48,390 bases of DNA. Source: a virus. This document shows positions 20,202-28,625 of this stretch, piece by piece. Numbering within the stretch: position 1 is the stretch's first letter; each line of letters opens with the position of its first letter. The translations under genes and the position numbers were made by a program. Location of the stretch: IMG/VR virus record IMGVR_UViG_3300024515_000012, positions 1 to 48,390 of that record. One strand, 5' to 3'. Under the pieces are notes generated by a model. The model made no database searches and was not told where the DNA came from. It was given only the letters and a program-made list of their open reading frames with translations.

Positions 20202-20831
20202 ATGAAAAGAGCACTTATTGACAGCAACAATAACAGAGTCGTTCAAATCGCAGACGAAGATTTTGAAGTTCACGGATCTCTTTATTGGGTAGATTGTCCT
20301 GATGATTGTGGTACATATTACATATATGACCCTGATAATTTAACATTTGAAGATCCACATGCACATACAAAAGACGAATTTGGCAATCCGGTCGAACCGT
20401 TTTCTATGCAAAGGATGAGAGCTTACCCAGGTGTTGGCGATCAACTTGATTTGTTGTTTAAAGAAATACGTGATACAGGTACTATCTCAACATCTGGTGC
20501 TTGGTTTAAAGCTATAGAATCTGTTAAACTTGCGATACCTAAACCAACTGATCCCAAAACTCCAGTACAGCATTTAAATAGCGATGGTAGTCTAGCAACA
20601 TTCTACGACGATATAACAGGAACAACATCAGGCTCTGGAACTGGTGCAAAATTAAAATTTAGAAAATCTGCGTTAGGCCTTCAAGTAGCTGCTACAACTG
20701 CTGGATCTAAGTATGCTGAAGGCGACACTATTACAGTTAAAGGTTCCGATGTTGACGAATCTGGAAATATTACAGTTGGTGTTTTATCTGTAACAGATGC
20801 AGGCGGAATTGTTATGTTGGAAATTAAATAA
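20202..20831 (+). CDS. Fibre-module accessory protein with a C-terminal insert module (209 aa)
   Basis: Residues 1-60 (MKRALIDSNNNRVVQIAD, SLYWVDCPDDC, YYIYDPDNLTFEDP) and residues 70-90 (MRAYPGVGDQLDLLFKEI) follow a pattern common in short proteins at the end of cyanophage and other myophage fibre operons, similar in part to XkdW-like proteins. From about residue 140 the protein gains a GTTSGSGTGAKLKF...KYAEGDTITVKG module. The same module occurs inside both giant fibre proteins. An AGGAA site precedes the ATG. It could be a virion part or a fibre chaperone; the sequence does not decide. Its last eight bases overlap the end of the convergent oxygenase gene. Confidence 0.6.
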   Translation: MKRALIDSNNNRVVQIADEDFEVHGSLYWVDCPDDCGTYYIYDPDNLTFEDPHAHTKDEFGNPVEPFSMQRMRAYPGVGDQLDLLFKEIRDTGTISTSGAWFKAIESVKLAIPKPTDPKTPVQHLNSDGSLATFYDDITGTTSGSGTGAKLKFRKSALGLQVAATTAGSKYAEGDTITVKGSDVDESGNITVGVLSVTDAGGIVMLEIK

Positions 20832-21417
20832 CTGTTGAATTAAAAGCAATAACTATTCTTTTATCTTTTCCCAAGTATGGTTCTGCATAATGCAGCATTG
20901 TACTTGGGAAAATTACGAGTTTACCAGCACAAAAATTTACCTTATACTGCTCACTAAAAAACTCATATCCTTTAATCGGCGGCAACGAGAAGTGGTTGAA
21001 AAACCAATTAACTCCAGTAGACTCGTCGTCCGCATAAACATAAAAAATTCCACTCCAAGCAGAAAGTGTATGTCTATGCGGACCGTGAAATCCGCCAGGC
21101 CGAGTTACATGAGCCCAACTTTCTGTAATTAATATTTTATAGTTTGTTTTATTAATATAGTTTACAAAATCTGCTGTAGCAATTTCCATCCAAGTTTTTA
21201 ATGGATTTAATTCTTGTTTTTGTTCTAAAAAGTTAAATTCTGATTCCCACAAGTTATTTTTAATTTGTGTTCCAACGCCAGATTCAACAGTATTTGGTTT
21301 TTCTGATTCCAAACAAGTGTTAACTAACAAATTTTGGTATTGATAAAAATCTTCCCAAACTAAATGTCCAATAGGTACAGACCCCAAAGTGTCAATTCTA
21401 GCATTAGTATTAATCAT
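20824..21417 (-). CDS. 2OG-Fe(II) oxygenase-like protein, HxH type (197 aa)
   Basis: The core (ESWAHVTRPGGFHGPHRHTL, then SGIFYV, then GKLVIFPSTMLHYAEP, then R187 in KDKRIVIAFN) fits the putative 2OG-Fe(II) oxygenase family often seen in marine phages (2OG-FeII_Oxy_5 type). Expected iron ligands are His114, His116 and the distal His176; Arg187 would bind 2-oxoglutarate. Such enzymes use O2, Fe(II) and 2OG to hydroxylate a substrate; the substrate here is unknown. It is the last gene of the minus-strand array, and its ATG overlaps the upstream gene's stop by four bases. Its 3' end overlaps the convergent fibre-module gene by eight bases, with no visible terminator. Confidence 0.75.
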   Translation of the reverse strand: MINTNARIDTLGSVPIGHLVWEDFYQYQNLLVNTCLESEKPNTVESGVGTQIKNNLWESEFNFLEQKQELNPLKTWMEIATADFVNYINKTNYKILITESWAHVTRPGGFHGPHRHTLSAWSGIFYVYADDESTGVNWFFNHFSLPPIKGYEFFSEQYKVNFCAGKLVIFPSTMLHYAEPYLGKDKRIVIAFNSTVI

Positions 21418-22100
21418 CTATTTCGAAAAAAACCTTTTAAATTGTTATTAATAACAATTCTATGACCGTTAGATGGTCTCGTTGATGTATGATATCTGTA
21501 TCCATTAAAAAAGACCATCCTGCCTTTTTTAGGTGTTATTGTTTTGTAAATTTTAAATTCTGACTTGTCGATCATACTATCAACAATTTCTAGTGCTCCT
21601 GGACCAGGCATTGAAAAATTTATGTTTTCTAAAGCCTGTACAATATCAGGTCTATCTAAATAATCATTTATACATTTGTCAAAAAATACAGTATCACCGT
21701 CTGCATCATTTACATAGTATAAACTAACTAAATGAGGCTCTATCAAATCTACGTGTATATGATCAAATTTACTATCAGTATTTGGTATAGGAGTAGTTAA
21801 AAAACTTCGAGAAAATAAAGTTTGTTCAACTACAAAATCAATTTTATCACAGGCCTCTAAAATTAACGGAAAAATTGTATTGAACAGCGGTGTTTGTGCT
21901 TGAGTTGCTAAACTAAAAAATGTTTTACTAAATCCATATTTAGATACATGATTGCCTCGTTTAATTACATCGTCTGCAAACGCAATATCTTTGCTGAAAA
22001 ACCAAGGACTGTCGTTGGCTATTAACCAATTGTATATTGTGTCTTGAACTTGCGGACCAAACACATCATCAATTACAATAATTTCATCTCTATCTAACAT
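21414..22100 (-). CDS. 2OG-Fe(II) oxygenase-like protein, HxD type (228 aa)
   Basis: The metal triad is visible as His116-x-Asp118 (FDHIHVDLIEPHLVSLYYVN) and His204 (GYRYHTSTRP), with Arg214 (NGHRIVINN) as the likely 2OG-binding residue. The double-stranded beta-helix core lies at residues 110-218. It is a clear paralogue of the next upstream gene: both share PHLV.LYYVND.DGDTV and ITP/QPEKG..V.F.G.YYH. Residues 141-185 form an insertion missing from that paralogue. The gene overlaps its downstream neighbour by four bases and is two bases from the upstream one. Known for the family: hydroxylation of amino-acid side chains or small molecules. The actual substrate is unknown. Confidence 0.75.
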   Translation of the reverse strand: MLDRDEIIVIDDVFGPQVQDTIYNWLIANDSPWFFSKDIAFADDVIKRGNHVSKYGFSKTFFSLATQAQTPLFNTIFPLILEACDKIDFVVEQTLFSRSFLTTPIPNTDSKFDHIHVDLIEPHLVSLYYVNDADGDTVFFDKCINDYLDRPDIVQALENINFSMPGPGALEIVDSMIDKSEFKIYKTITPKKGRMVFFNGYRYHTSTRPSNGHRIVINNNLKGFFRNR

Positions 22101-22102
22101 AA

Positions 22103-22675
22103 TTAAACCACATCAAAATTGATAACACAACGTCGATTAACAGTTGGGTTACTACTGCTGTGGTAGTACTTACCATCAAATAAAACAACCTTACCTTTTT
22201 CTGGTTGTATTCTTTTTTTAACTGTAAAATTTGTTTTACTTACTTCTTCAGGCAATGTATCATCTAATGTTTCGTTATAAATGACAGTATCACCGTCTGA
22301 ATCATTTACATAGTATAGGCAAACTAAATGCGGAAACGTTAGATCTGTATGAGGATTATTTGCAACAGCTCTTTCTTTAGGATACTGTAAAAAACTTCTT
22401 GCCATAAAAGTATCTTTATACCTATAGTCAATTTTATCTAAACTAAAAAATATTAAAGGTAATAAAAAATTAAACAGCGGGCTTTTTATTTGCCCGTCAA
22501 CCTTTATTGGATGCACTAACCCAGGATTGTGCGTACTCAAGGGATTTTCACTACCGTAACTAATATCATTAAGTAATAACCAAGACGACATCATTTCACC
22601 TAACAAATTATGTTCAATTGCATCTTGATAGGCTTTTGGAATTACATTTTCAATAATTACGATATCTTCAATCAT
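22103..22675 (-). CDS. 2OG-Fe(II) oxygenase-like protein, HxD type (190 aa)
   Basis: The catalytic motif His109-Thr-Asp111 (NNPHTDLTFPHLVCLYYVN), the distal His172 (FDGKYYHSSS) and Arg181/182 (NRRCVINF) are all present and correctly spaced for a small 2OG-Fe(II) enzyme. It is closely related to the neighbouring 228-aa protein. The start overlaps the stop of the upstream gene by four bases, so the genes are probably translationally coupled. The substrate is unknown. Confidence 0.75.
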   Translation of the reverse strand: MIEDIVIIENVIPKAYQDAIEHNLLGEMMSSWLLLNDISYGSENPLSTHNPGLVHPIKVDGQIKSPLFNFLLPLIFFSLDKIDYRYKDTFMARSFLQYPKERAVANNPHTDLTFPHLVCLYYVNDSDGDTVIYNETLDDTLPEEVSKTNFTVKKRIQPEKGKVVLFDGKYYHSSSNPTVNRRCVINFDVV

Positions 22676-23415
22676 TCTAATTCAGTATCTCTCTTGTCTA
22701 AAGTATACTTGATCTTATTTTTTATAAACGGTCTCCAGCTGAATCTTGTCAGCAATCTTAAACCGTGTAGTGATTTCCAACGTTTAAAGTCTGTTTCCGT
22801 ATATTCTCTGCTTACTGCCGAAACATTCTCTCTTTTAAAAGGTATGATTTGAACTAACGGATCACCTAGTTTAATTAAAGTGTTTTTTCTTTCAAGAAAC
22901 ATTATATTAATAGGCATTTCGTTTGGGATAGTATCACAATCTAAAACAGCAGGCAATGCTTGATAATTATGATTATGATAAAATAAAGGCAACCACATGA
23001 CACTATAACCTGGCTTAGTTCTAATACTCCAAGGACTAAGTAATTTTACAGCAGTCCTATGTTCAAATCGTTCTATCATTCCAGGAAATTGTTCTTCCGG
23101 ATGCATGCCGTTACCATAGTCAGGATTAGAAAATTTCATGTGCCACGAACCTTGCTCGCCAAAAATAATTTCCATATCTTGCCAAGCAGGTATAATGTAT
23201 CCAGCACCCATATATTGATTTAATGCAGGACAGATTCTAGCAGTTAATAAAGATGCGTTATGAAAAGGATCAAACGGACAAATTTGTCCAGGGTCTAAAT
23301 TTTTAAATTCTTCTGGTAAAAAATGACTTGCCGGCATAATTGGCGCATATTTTCTAATAGGCCATTCTCTACAACTAAATTCAATAACAGGTTGCTCTTT
23401 TTTCTTAAACCACAT
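22672..23415 (-). CDS. Uncharacterised beta-rich protein flanking the halogenases (247 aa)
   Basis: I do not recognise a characterised family with confidence; the pattern recalls the DUF6065 type of cupin-like phage and bacterial proteins. Visible features are ICPALNQYMGAGYIIPAW, DMEIIFGE, KLLSPWSIRTKPGYSVMWLP, a possible LDCDTIPNEMPINI strand pair, and LIKLGDPLVQIIPFKRE. The same order of motifs (CPAF...WVIKSP, a Pro-rich centre, IKRGQPLAYIKF) occurs in the protein at 30078-30839, so the two are distant paralogues. Together they bracket the halogenase block exactly. The C terminus is basic and aromatic (FSWRPFIKNKIKYTL). It lies one base from the halogenase gene upstream. Confidence 0.5.
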   Translation of the reverse strand: MWFKKKEQPVIEFSCREWPIRKYAPIMPASHFLPEEFKNLDPGQICPFDPFHNASLLTARICPALNQYMGAGYIIPAWQDMEIIFGEQGSWHMKFSNPDYGNGMHPEEQFPGMIERFEHRTAVKLLSPWSIRTKPGYSVMWLPLFYHNHNYQALPAVLDCDTIPNEMPINIMFLERKNTLIKLGDPLVQIIPFKRENVSAVSREYTETDFKRWKSLHGLRLLTRFSWRPFIKNKIKYTLDKRDTELE

Positions 23416-23416
23416 A

Positions 23417-24991
23417 TTATTCGCCGTATTTTTCTTTTAAAAATTCGTATATTGTTGGTGCAGATTCAGCAACTTTATTCCAATGATCCTTATTAGCTTC
23501 CCACACATCGAACGCATCGTTTACAAAATTTAAGGATTTTCCTGTTTTATATTCAGCTCTTAAGACATTTGCTTTAGATATCGGAAAATAATTCAATCCT
23601 ACAGCAATACAAATAGAGCCACCCATTCTATTTTCAAAACTTGAAATTACATCTCTGTGATAAATTAAATTTTCAAATCCAAAATTCATATATTCACCAG
23701 GATCGTGTTTTGTTTTAAAGCGTCTTTCTTTTGCTTCTTTCCAATACACAGTATCTTCTCTTTGATTTAACAAATAGTGAACGCTAACAAACTCAGCAAA
23801 AGATCTAAAGTAGGCTTTGCAGGCAATGTTAAATCCTGCTTTGTCTAAATAAGCAATATTATCTCTAGATAGTGTTTTAACTAAATGATGTAAAAATTCA
23901 TGAACACTTAATAATCCATTTGATTCTAAAGGTTCGATGAATCCTGCAGATAATCCAATTGCACAGACATTTTTATGGAATAGTTCATCGTGAATTCCTA
24001 TCCTCATTGAAATAAATTTAAACTCCAATTTATCAACTACTTCTTCGGGTATACGAACTTCCCTATCATTTTTCAAGTAATCTTTAAATTCTTCAAGAGC
24101 ATCTTCTTTAGAAATATATTTGTCGCTAAAAACATAGCCAGTGCCAATGCGCGACCATAAAGGTATATTCCAAACCCACCCATTTTGAATTGCGGTGCAA
24201 TTTGTATAACCTTCGAGTTCTTTGATCTTATCTGTATATGGAACCCTAGTTGCCCAAGCAGCATTATTAGGTAAAATATCTGCATAACTTTCAAAAGGAA
24301 CATTTAATGATTTTAACAATAAACTCTTCCAACCAGTACAGTCAATATATAAATCTGCTGTTATTTTTTCGCCTGTGGTTAGTTCTAAATATTGAACACC
24401 AGTGTCGTCCGTAGTAATTTCTTCTTTTATTGTACCAACAATGTGTTTGACACCTCTAGGAATACAAAACTTGTCTCGTAACCATGCACCAAATTTTGTA
24501 GCATCAAAGTGATAAGCAACGTCACTGAGATATCTAAATCCAGGAAGTTCATTGTTTTCATTTTTAATTACTTTATTCTGATAAACCAAGGGCATTGCAG
24601 GATAAAAACAATCTACAAAATCAGATGTTGGTGTATCGGGATACATGGTTTTCTTTATAAACCAGTCATTTAGCCCAAACTTAGTTCCTACTGCCCAAGG
24701 ATCACCGAACGGGTAATGAAATGCACCAGTTCCTTTGCCGCCCCAGTCAGTAAATTTAATACTTAATTTTAAACTAGCATCACAATCTTTCATAAAATCG
24801 TCTTCATTGATGCCTAGCGTATATAGCCATTCGTTTATTTGACCTAACGTACTTTCTCCAACACCGACTATTGGGACGTCTTTACTTTCAATTACACAAA
24901 TCTTTTTATTTGGAAAATTCTTTATTAGTGTTGCAGCAGTCATCCAACCGGCACTTCCGCCTCCTACAACAACAATTTTATCTGTTTTCAT
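23417..24991 (-). CDS. Flavin-dependent tryptophan-halogenase family protein, copy 1
   Basis: The FAD-binding motif GGGSAGW (residues 10-16), GVGEST (43-48), and a Lys at position 75 in DASLKLSIKF correspond to the known halogenase Lys79 of PrnA/RebH that handles HOX. The diagnostic WxWxIP motif is intact (Trp272, Trp274, Ile276, Pro277). EPLES (353-357) holds the catalytic Glu-Ser pair. The length of 524 aa is normal. I chose the ATG at 24991 because it is directly before the Rossmann strand (MKTDKIVVVGGG) and overlaps the upstream stop as TAATG; a longer ORF start at 25024 would add 11 unconserved residues. Of the four copies this has the most canonical halogenase motifs. FADH2 must come from a reductase encoded elsewhere. 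The substrate is unknown and need not be tryptophan. Confidence 0.88.
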   Translation of the reverse strand: MKTDKIVVVGGGSAGWMTAATLIKNFPNKKICVIESKDVPIVGVGESTLGQINEWLYTLGINEDDFMKDCDASLKLSIKFTDWGGKGTGAFHYPFGDPWAVGTKFGLNDWFIKKTMYPDTPTSDFVDCFYPAMPLVYQNKVIKNENNELPGFRYLSDVAYHFDATKFGAWLRDKFCIPRGVKHIVGTIKEEITTDDTGVQYLELTTGEKITADLYIDCTGWKSLLLKSLNVPFESYADILPNNAAWATRVPYTDKIKELEGYTNCTAIQNGWVWNIPLWSRIGTGYVFSDKYISKEDALEEFKDYLKNDREVRIPEEVVDKLEFKFISMRIGIHDELFHKNVCAIGLSAGFIEPLESNGLLSVHEFLHHLVKTLSRDNIAYLDKAGFNIACKAYFRSFAEFVSVHYLLNQREDTVYWKEAKERRFKTKHDPGEYMNFGFENLIYHRDVISSFENRMGGSICIAVGLNYFPISKANVLRAEYKTGKSLNFVNDAFDVWEANKDHWNKVAESAPTIYEFLKEKYGE

Positions 24992-25614
24992 TAATAATGC
25001 CCTATAAAATTCATGCTCACACAAACTCGTTCATCGTTTGTTTGACTAGTTTGAGTTCTGTGTTTTAACCAACTTGGGAATAAAACTAACTCAAATTGCG
25101 ATGCATCTACTTCCGTATACATGTGAGAAATGCCAACAGGAGTATATTCGCTATACTCATGTATTGGCGTCATTTTATGTATATATTCTAGTGGATCTAC
25201 AAATTCTATATTTCCGGATAATGCTGGTTTTTTAAAATAATAAGCAGCAGATATGTGTGCTCTAACTGCACCACCGCAATGACTGTGTTCGCCGGTTACC
25301 TGTCCAAATTTATGAGAATTAGCCCATGCACTTGTGCATTCAATTTTGGCACCGGTCCTGTAATGTAAGGCGCTCCAGTAGTGATATACACATTCAAACA
25401 CTTTGGGCATTAACCATTGCGATTCGGGTCGTTCGTGTAAAAATAGATTGTATTCGCCTGTTGATTTCCCAGTTTCTAATGCCCACGCATCTTCGGTTGC
25501 TCTATTAAACAGGGCATTGAGGTATGTATCAAACACTTGATATTCCTCTTGTGAAGGTTCAATTTTGTATTTTTGAACTAGTATGGGAAACAAATTTAAA
25601 TTATTGATGAACAT
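24991..25614 (-). CDS. 2OG-Fe(II) oxygenase-like protein between halogenases (207 aa)
   Basis: Residues 95-200 carry the pattern SAWANSHKFGQVTGEHSH, YYFKKP, GNIEFVDP, LVLFPSWLKHRTQ and DERVCVSMNF. Likely iron ligands are His110, His112 and His185, and Arg196 would hold 2OG. This is the same HxH-type family as the genes at 20824 and 34250. It is the only oxygenase placed inside the halogenase run, overlapping halogenase 2 by 14 bases and meeting halogenase 1 at a TAATG junction, which suggests the products act together. The substrate is unknown. Confidence 0.75.
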   Translation of the reverse strand: MFINNLNLFPILVQKYKIEPSQEEYQVFDTYLNALFNRATEDAWALETGKSTGEYNLFLHERPESQWLMPKVFECVYHYWSALHYRTGAKIECTSAWANSHKFGQVTGEHSHCGGAVRAHISAAYYFKKPALSGNIEFVDPLEYIHKMTPIHEYSEYTPVGISHMYTEVDASQFELVLFPSWLKHRTQTSQTNDERVCVSMNFIGHY

Positions 25615-27127
25615 TTTGAAATCCTTGAATTTTTTCCATATGTTCTTTATATTTTTCTAAAAACAATTCTAGAATTTTCTTATGAGGCATGTGTACTAGT
25701 TCTTGTTCTAGTTTTTTATTCACATCGATAATTTCTTGAGATCGAATCTTAATGTACGGCGATAACATAGATACTTCTCTTTCAACATTTTCTCGTTTTA
25801 TTAGTTGCATTCCGTGTAGTGTAACTATCCAATTAGACGCAGCAAATAAACTGTATTGCTTATTAAAATCAACCACCATAGGCAATCGTTTTTCCCACTT
25901 GGCCAGTTTTGTTTTTAACGATTGCGGCATCCATTGTTCACGATTATCTTTAAGATCCCTCCAAAAGGCTGTATCTTCTCGCGGACTAACATAGTGTACA
26001 GCAATAAAATCTAAGATGTTTTCACACAAGTTATCACACTTGTCATTGTAAATTTCTGCTATTTCTTCATTATTGTTAAGCCAACAAGGTAATAAGTTTG
26101 TAATTAAAAATGCCTGTAGAACTGTTTGACTAATAGCAGAGCTTTCGAGCGGCTCCACAAAGCTAGAACAAAGCCCAATGCTGGCACAATTTTTAATCCA
26201 GGCTTTATCTAACTTGCCTGCTTCAAATTTAATCTTTTTAGCAATATTAACTTTTTTACCTAATACACGCTCTACTTCTGCTTGTGCTTGATCAAAATCA
26301 ATGTACTTGTCGCAAAATACGTAACCATTTCCCCATCTTCCTCTAACAGGAGTGTTCCACATCCATCCGTAATCTAATGCAGTTGCTTGGGTACATACAG
26401 GATATTCATCGGTGTCTTCGGTTGGAAAGGCAATAGCACTATTCAACCATAAGTGATCTTTGTAACTAACCCACTTTGCACCTAATTTGCTGATTAATAA
26501 TTTTGAAAATCCTGAACAATCGATAAAAAAATCTGCTGAATATGAATCGTTGCCTCCGTGAAGAGTTTTAATATAACCGTCATCAGTTAGTTCTACATCA
26601 GTGATTTTATCATCAATTACAGGTATATTTCTATTTTTACAAAGTTTATGTAGGTAGTCGTTGGTACTGAATGTATTAAAATGAAATTGATTTACAGGAC
26701 ATGCTGCTGTACCTTCTAACCAACCAACTGGTATTTCATTGTTAACACATCGTCTATCAAAAATAATATCAATAGGACTAGCACCTTGGCTAATCATAAG
26801 AGCATACACAGCAAGATAATCTCCTGCAGCTTGAGAATAAGGTTCACAAGTTGCATGATAATAATCAGGTACTCCCCAGTTGCTGAATTTTATTCCTGCC
26901 TTTAAAGTAGCGCCGCATTCGGCTAGTGTTTCTTCTAAAGGTATACCTATAAAATCACAAAAATGATGCCAGTGCTCAGTTGCACCTTCTCCTACTCCAA
27001 TAATTCCAACAGCAGAACTTTCAATAACCCTAATATCTTTATCTGGGTATTGAGTTTTCATCATTAACGCGGTAATCATCCCACTTGTTCCTCCCCCGAG
27101 GACTATCATTGTGTCAATCTTGTCCAT
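25601..27127 (-). CDS. Flavin-dependent tryptophan-halogenase family protein, copy 2
   Basis: FAD motif GGGTSG (11-16), GVGEGATEHW (44-53), catalytic-type Lys76 (GATLKAGIKF), and EPLES (325-329) are present. The signature motif reads Trp255-Met-Trp257-Asn-Thr259-Pro260, so Ile of WxWxIP is replaced by Thr. It is most like copy 4: both have GVGEG.TEHW, GAT.K.GIKF.NW and NQ.HF.T, pointing to duplication within the cluster. The start overlaps the end of copy 3 by 14 bases. The family acts as FADH2-dependent halogenases on indole, pyrrole or phenol groups; with the altered motif, halogenase activity is likely but not certain. Confidence 0.85.
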   Translation of the reverse strand: MDKIDTMIVLGGGTSGMITALMMKTQYPDKDIRVIESSAVGIIGVGEGATEHWHHFCDFIGIPLEETLAECGATLKAGIKFSNWGVPDYYHATCEPYSQAAGDYLAVYALMISQGASPIDIIFDRRCVNNEIPVGWLEGTAACPVNQFHFNTFSTNDYLHKLCKNRNIPVIDDKITDVELTDDGYIKTLHGGNDSYSADFFIDCSGFSKLLISKLGAKWVSYKDHLWLNSAIAFPTEDTDEYPVCTQATALDYGWMWNTPVRGRWGNGYVFCDKYIDFDQAQAEVERVLGKKVNIAKKIKFEAGKLDKAWIKNCASIGLCSSFVEPLESSAISQTVLQAFLITNLLPCWLNNNEEIAEIYNDKCDNLCENILDFIAVHYVSPREDTAFWRDLKDNREQWMPQSLKTKLAKWEKRLPMVVDFNKQYSLFAASNWIVTLHGMQLIKRENVEREVSMLSPYIKIRSQEIIDVNKKLEQELVHMPHKKILELFLEKYKEHMEKIQGFQNVHQ

Positions 27128-28625
27128 AAACTATATTTCTCCACTGTTCTACAGTATAACACACATCACAGATATTATCAATTTCTTTTGACAAAACGGA
27201 GTAATGTCTTTTAAAATCTTCGAGTATATTTGGGCGTTTTGACAACAAACGGTTCTTTAATTTTTCCACATTGATTAAATCCAGTGCCTGTGCAACTACG
27301 GTATAGCTTTCGAATCCGTAACTTGGAGTGTTACCTAATCCCAAAAATCCCTCAGAAAATAAGTCAAGGCGATGTTGCAGACTGTCAGGAATTCTTGTTT
27401 TATCCCTGGCATGTTGTTGCCAAAATTCAGTATCTCTTCTGTGACCTCGATAGTGCATAGCGAGGAAGTCTCTAATATCATTCATCCTATTCAAAAAATC
27501 TTGATTAAATAATCGCTGTGTTATGGAATTGTGTTCCATATTAGGAGACCAATACTCACTTAAATGTTCTAGTTGTGCCACAACAACAATTAAACCATTA
27601 GATTCTAACGGTTCTAAAAATCCAGAACTAAGGCCAATTGCTATAACATTTTCACGCCAGGAATTTTCTAACTGCGCTGGTGTAAATTTTAAATTAGCAA
27701 CAGGTTCAATTTTTTTACCAACAGATTGTTCTATTTCTTGAATAGCTGTATCAACAGAAATTAAATCAGGATCGAAGATATAACCGTTCCCAGAACGATG
27801 TTTTAAATTTATACCCCATTTCCATCCATATTTCATGGCTTCAATGTTAGTATAATTAATTAATTTTGGATTATCTTCCCACCAAGCAACTACTTGTCTT
27901 GCAGGAAAATATTTTGTTAAATCAACAACCGGCTCGCCTATTACTTTGTGCAATAACAGTCTAGCAAACCCTGAACAGTCAATGAACCAGTCGCCAACAA
28001 CAACCCTGTCGTGGTCTAATTTAAGACTTGCTATACCGCCTGTTTTTAATCTAACTGATTCTAGATATCTTCCTTCAATAAGAGAAATACCTCGTTTTAA
28101 TCCTAACTTTTTTAAAAAATCAGCATTAGCCCTACTGTCAAAATGCCACATTGGCATAGTTAACAAATTAAATTTAAGAGAATTGTCACCAGATGCTGTT
28201 ATTGGAAGTTTGTTTATTCGTTGCAAACGGCCGTTGTAGTAGATATTTTCTTGTTTTATTCCTTCAACAATAGCACAAGCCACATAGTCGTTATTTTTTC
28301 CAAACTCAGGAAACTCTGCATCATATTGCAATTTATACCAATCCGGTATTAAACCGTGAACGTAGTCTGTACCAACACCGTTCCAATTTGTAAACTTGCC
28401 TCCTAGCTTAGGCATGGCATTTGTTGCCTTGATCCACTCGTCAAAATTAATGCCTAAAAAGTTATATAATTTATTAAGTAATGCAGATCCGCTTTCACCA
28501 GCAATAATAGGTGGCGTATTTGGATCTTCAATAACTACAACATCACAAGCCGGCCAGTTAGCCTTTATAAACAATGCTGTTAGCCAGCCCGCAGATCCTC
28601 CTCCTAAGATAACTATTTTATTCAT
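27114..28625 (-). CDS. Flavin-dependent tryptophan-halogenase family protein, copy 3 (divergent)
   Basis: The FAD-binding GGGSAGW (8-14), Lys73 (AMPKLGGKF) and EPLES (338-342) are kept. The signature motif is degraded to Trp268-Lys-Trp270-Gly-Ile272-Asn273, with Pro replaced by Asn, and the usual GVGE(A/S)T is AGESGS. It is therefore the most divergent copy. It may have changed substrate, or use its flavin for another oxidation. The length of 503 aa is normal and the frame is intact. It overlaps copy 4 by eight bases and copy 2 by 14, consistent with one polycistronic message. Confidence 0.82.
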   Translation of the reverse strand: MNKIVILGGGSAGWLTALFIKANWPACDVVVIEDPNTPPIIAGESGSALLNKLYNFLGINFDEWIKATNAMPKLGGKFTNWNGVGTDYVHGLIPDWYKLQYDAEFPEFGKNNDYVACAIVEGIKQENIYYNGRLQRINKLPITASGDNSLKFNLLTMPMWHFDSRANADFLKKLGLKRGISLIEGRYLESVRLKTGGIASLKLDHDRVVVGDWFIDCSGFARLLLHKVIGEPVVDLTKYFPARQVVAWWEDNPKLINYTNIEAMKYGWKWGINLKHRSGNGYIFDPDLISVDTAIQEIEQSVGKKIEPVANLKFTPAQLENSWRENVIAIGLSSGFLEPLESNGLIVVVAQLEHLSEYWSPNMEHNSITQRLFNQDFLNRMNDIRDFLAMHYRGHRRDTEFWQQHARDKTRIPDSLQHRLDLFSEGFLGLGNTPSYGFESYTVVAQALDLINVEKLKNRLLSKRPNILEDFKRHYSVLSKEIDNICDVCYTVEQWRNIVYGQD

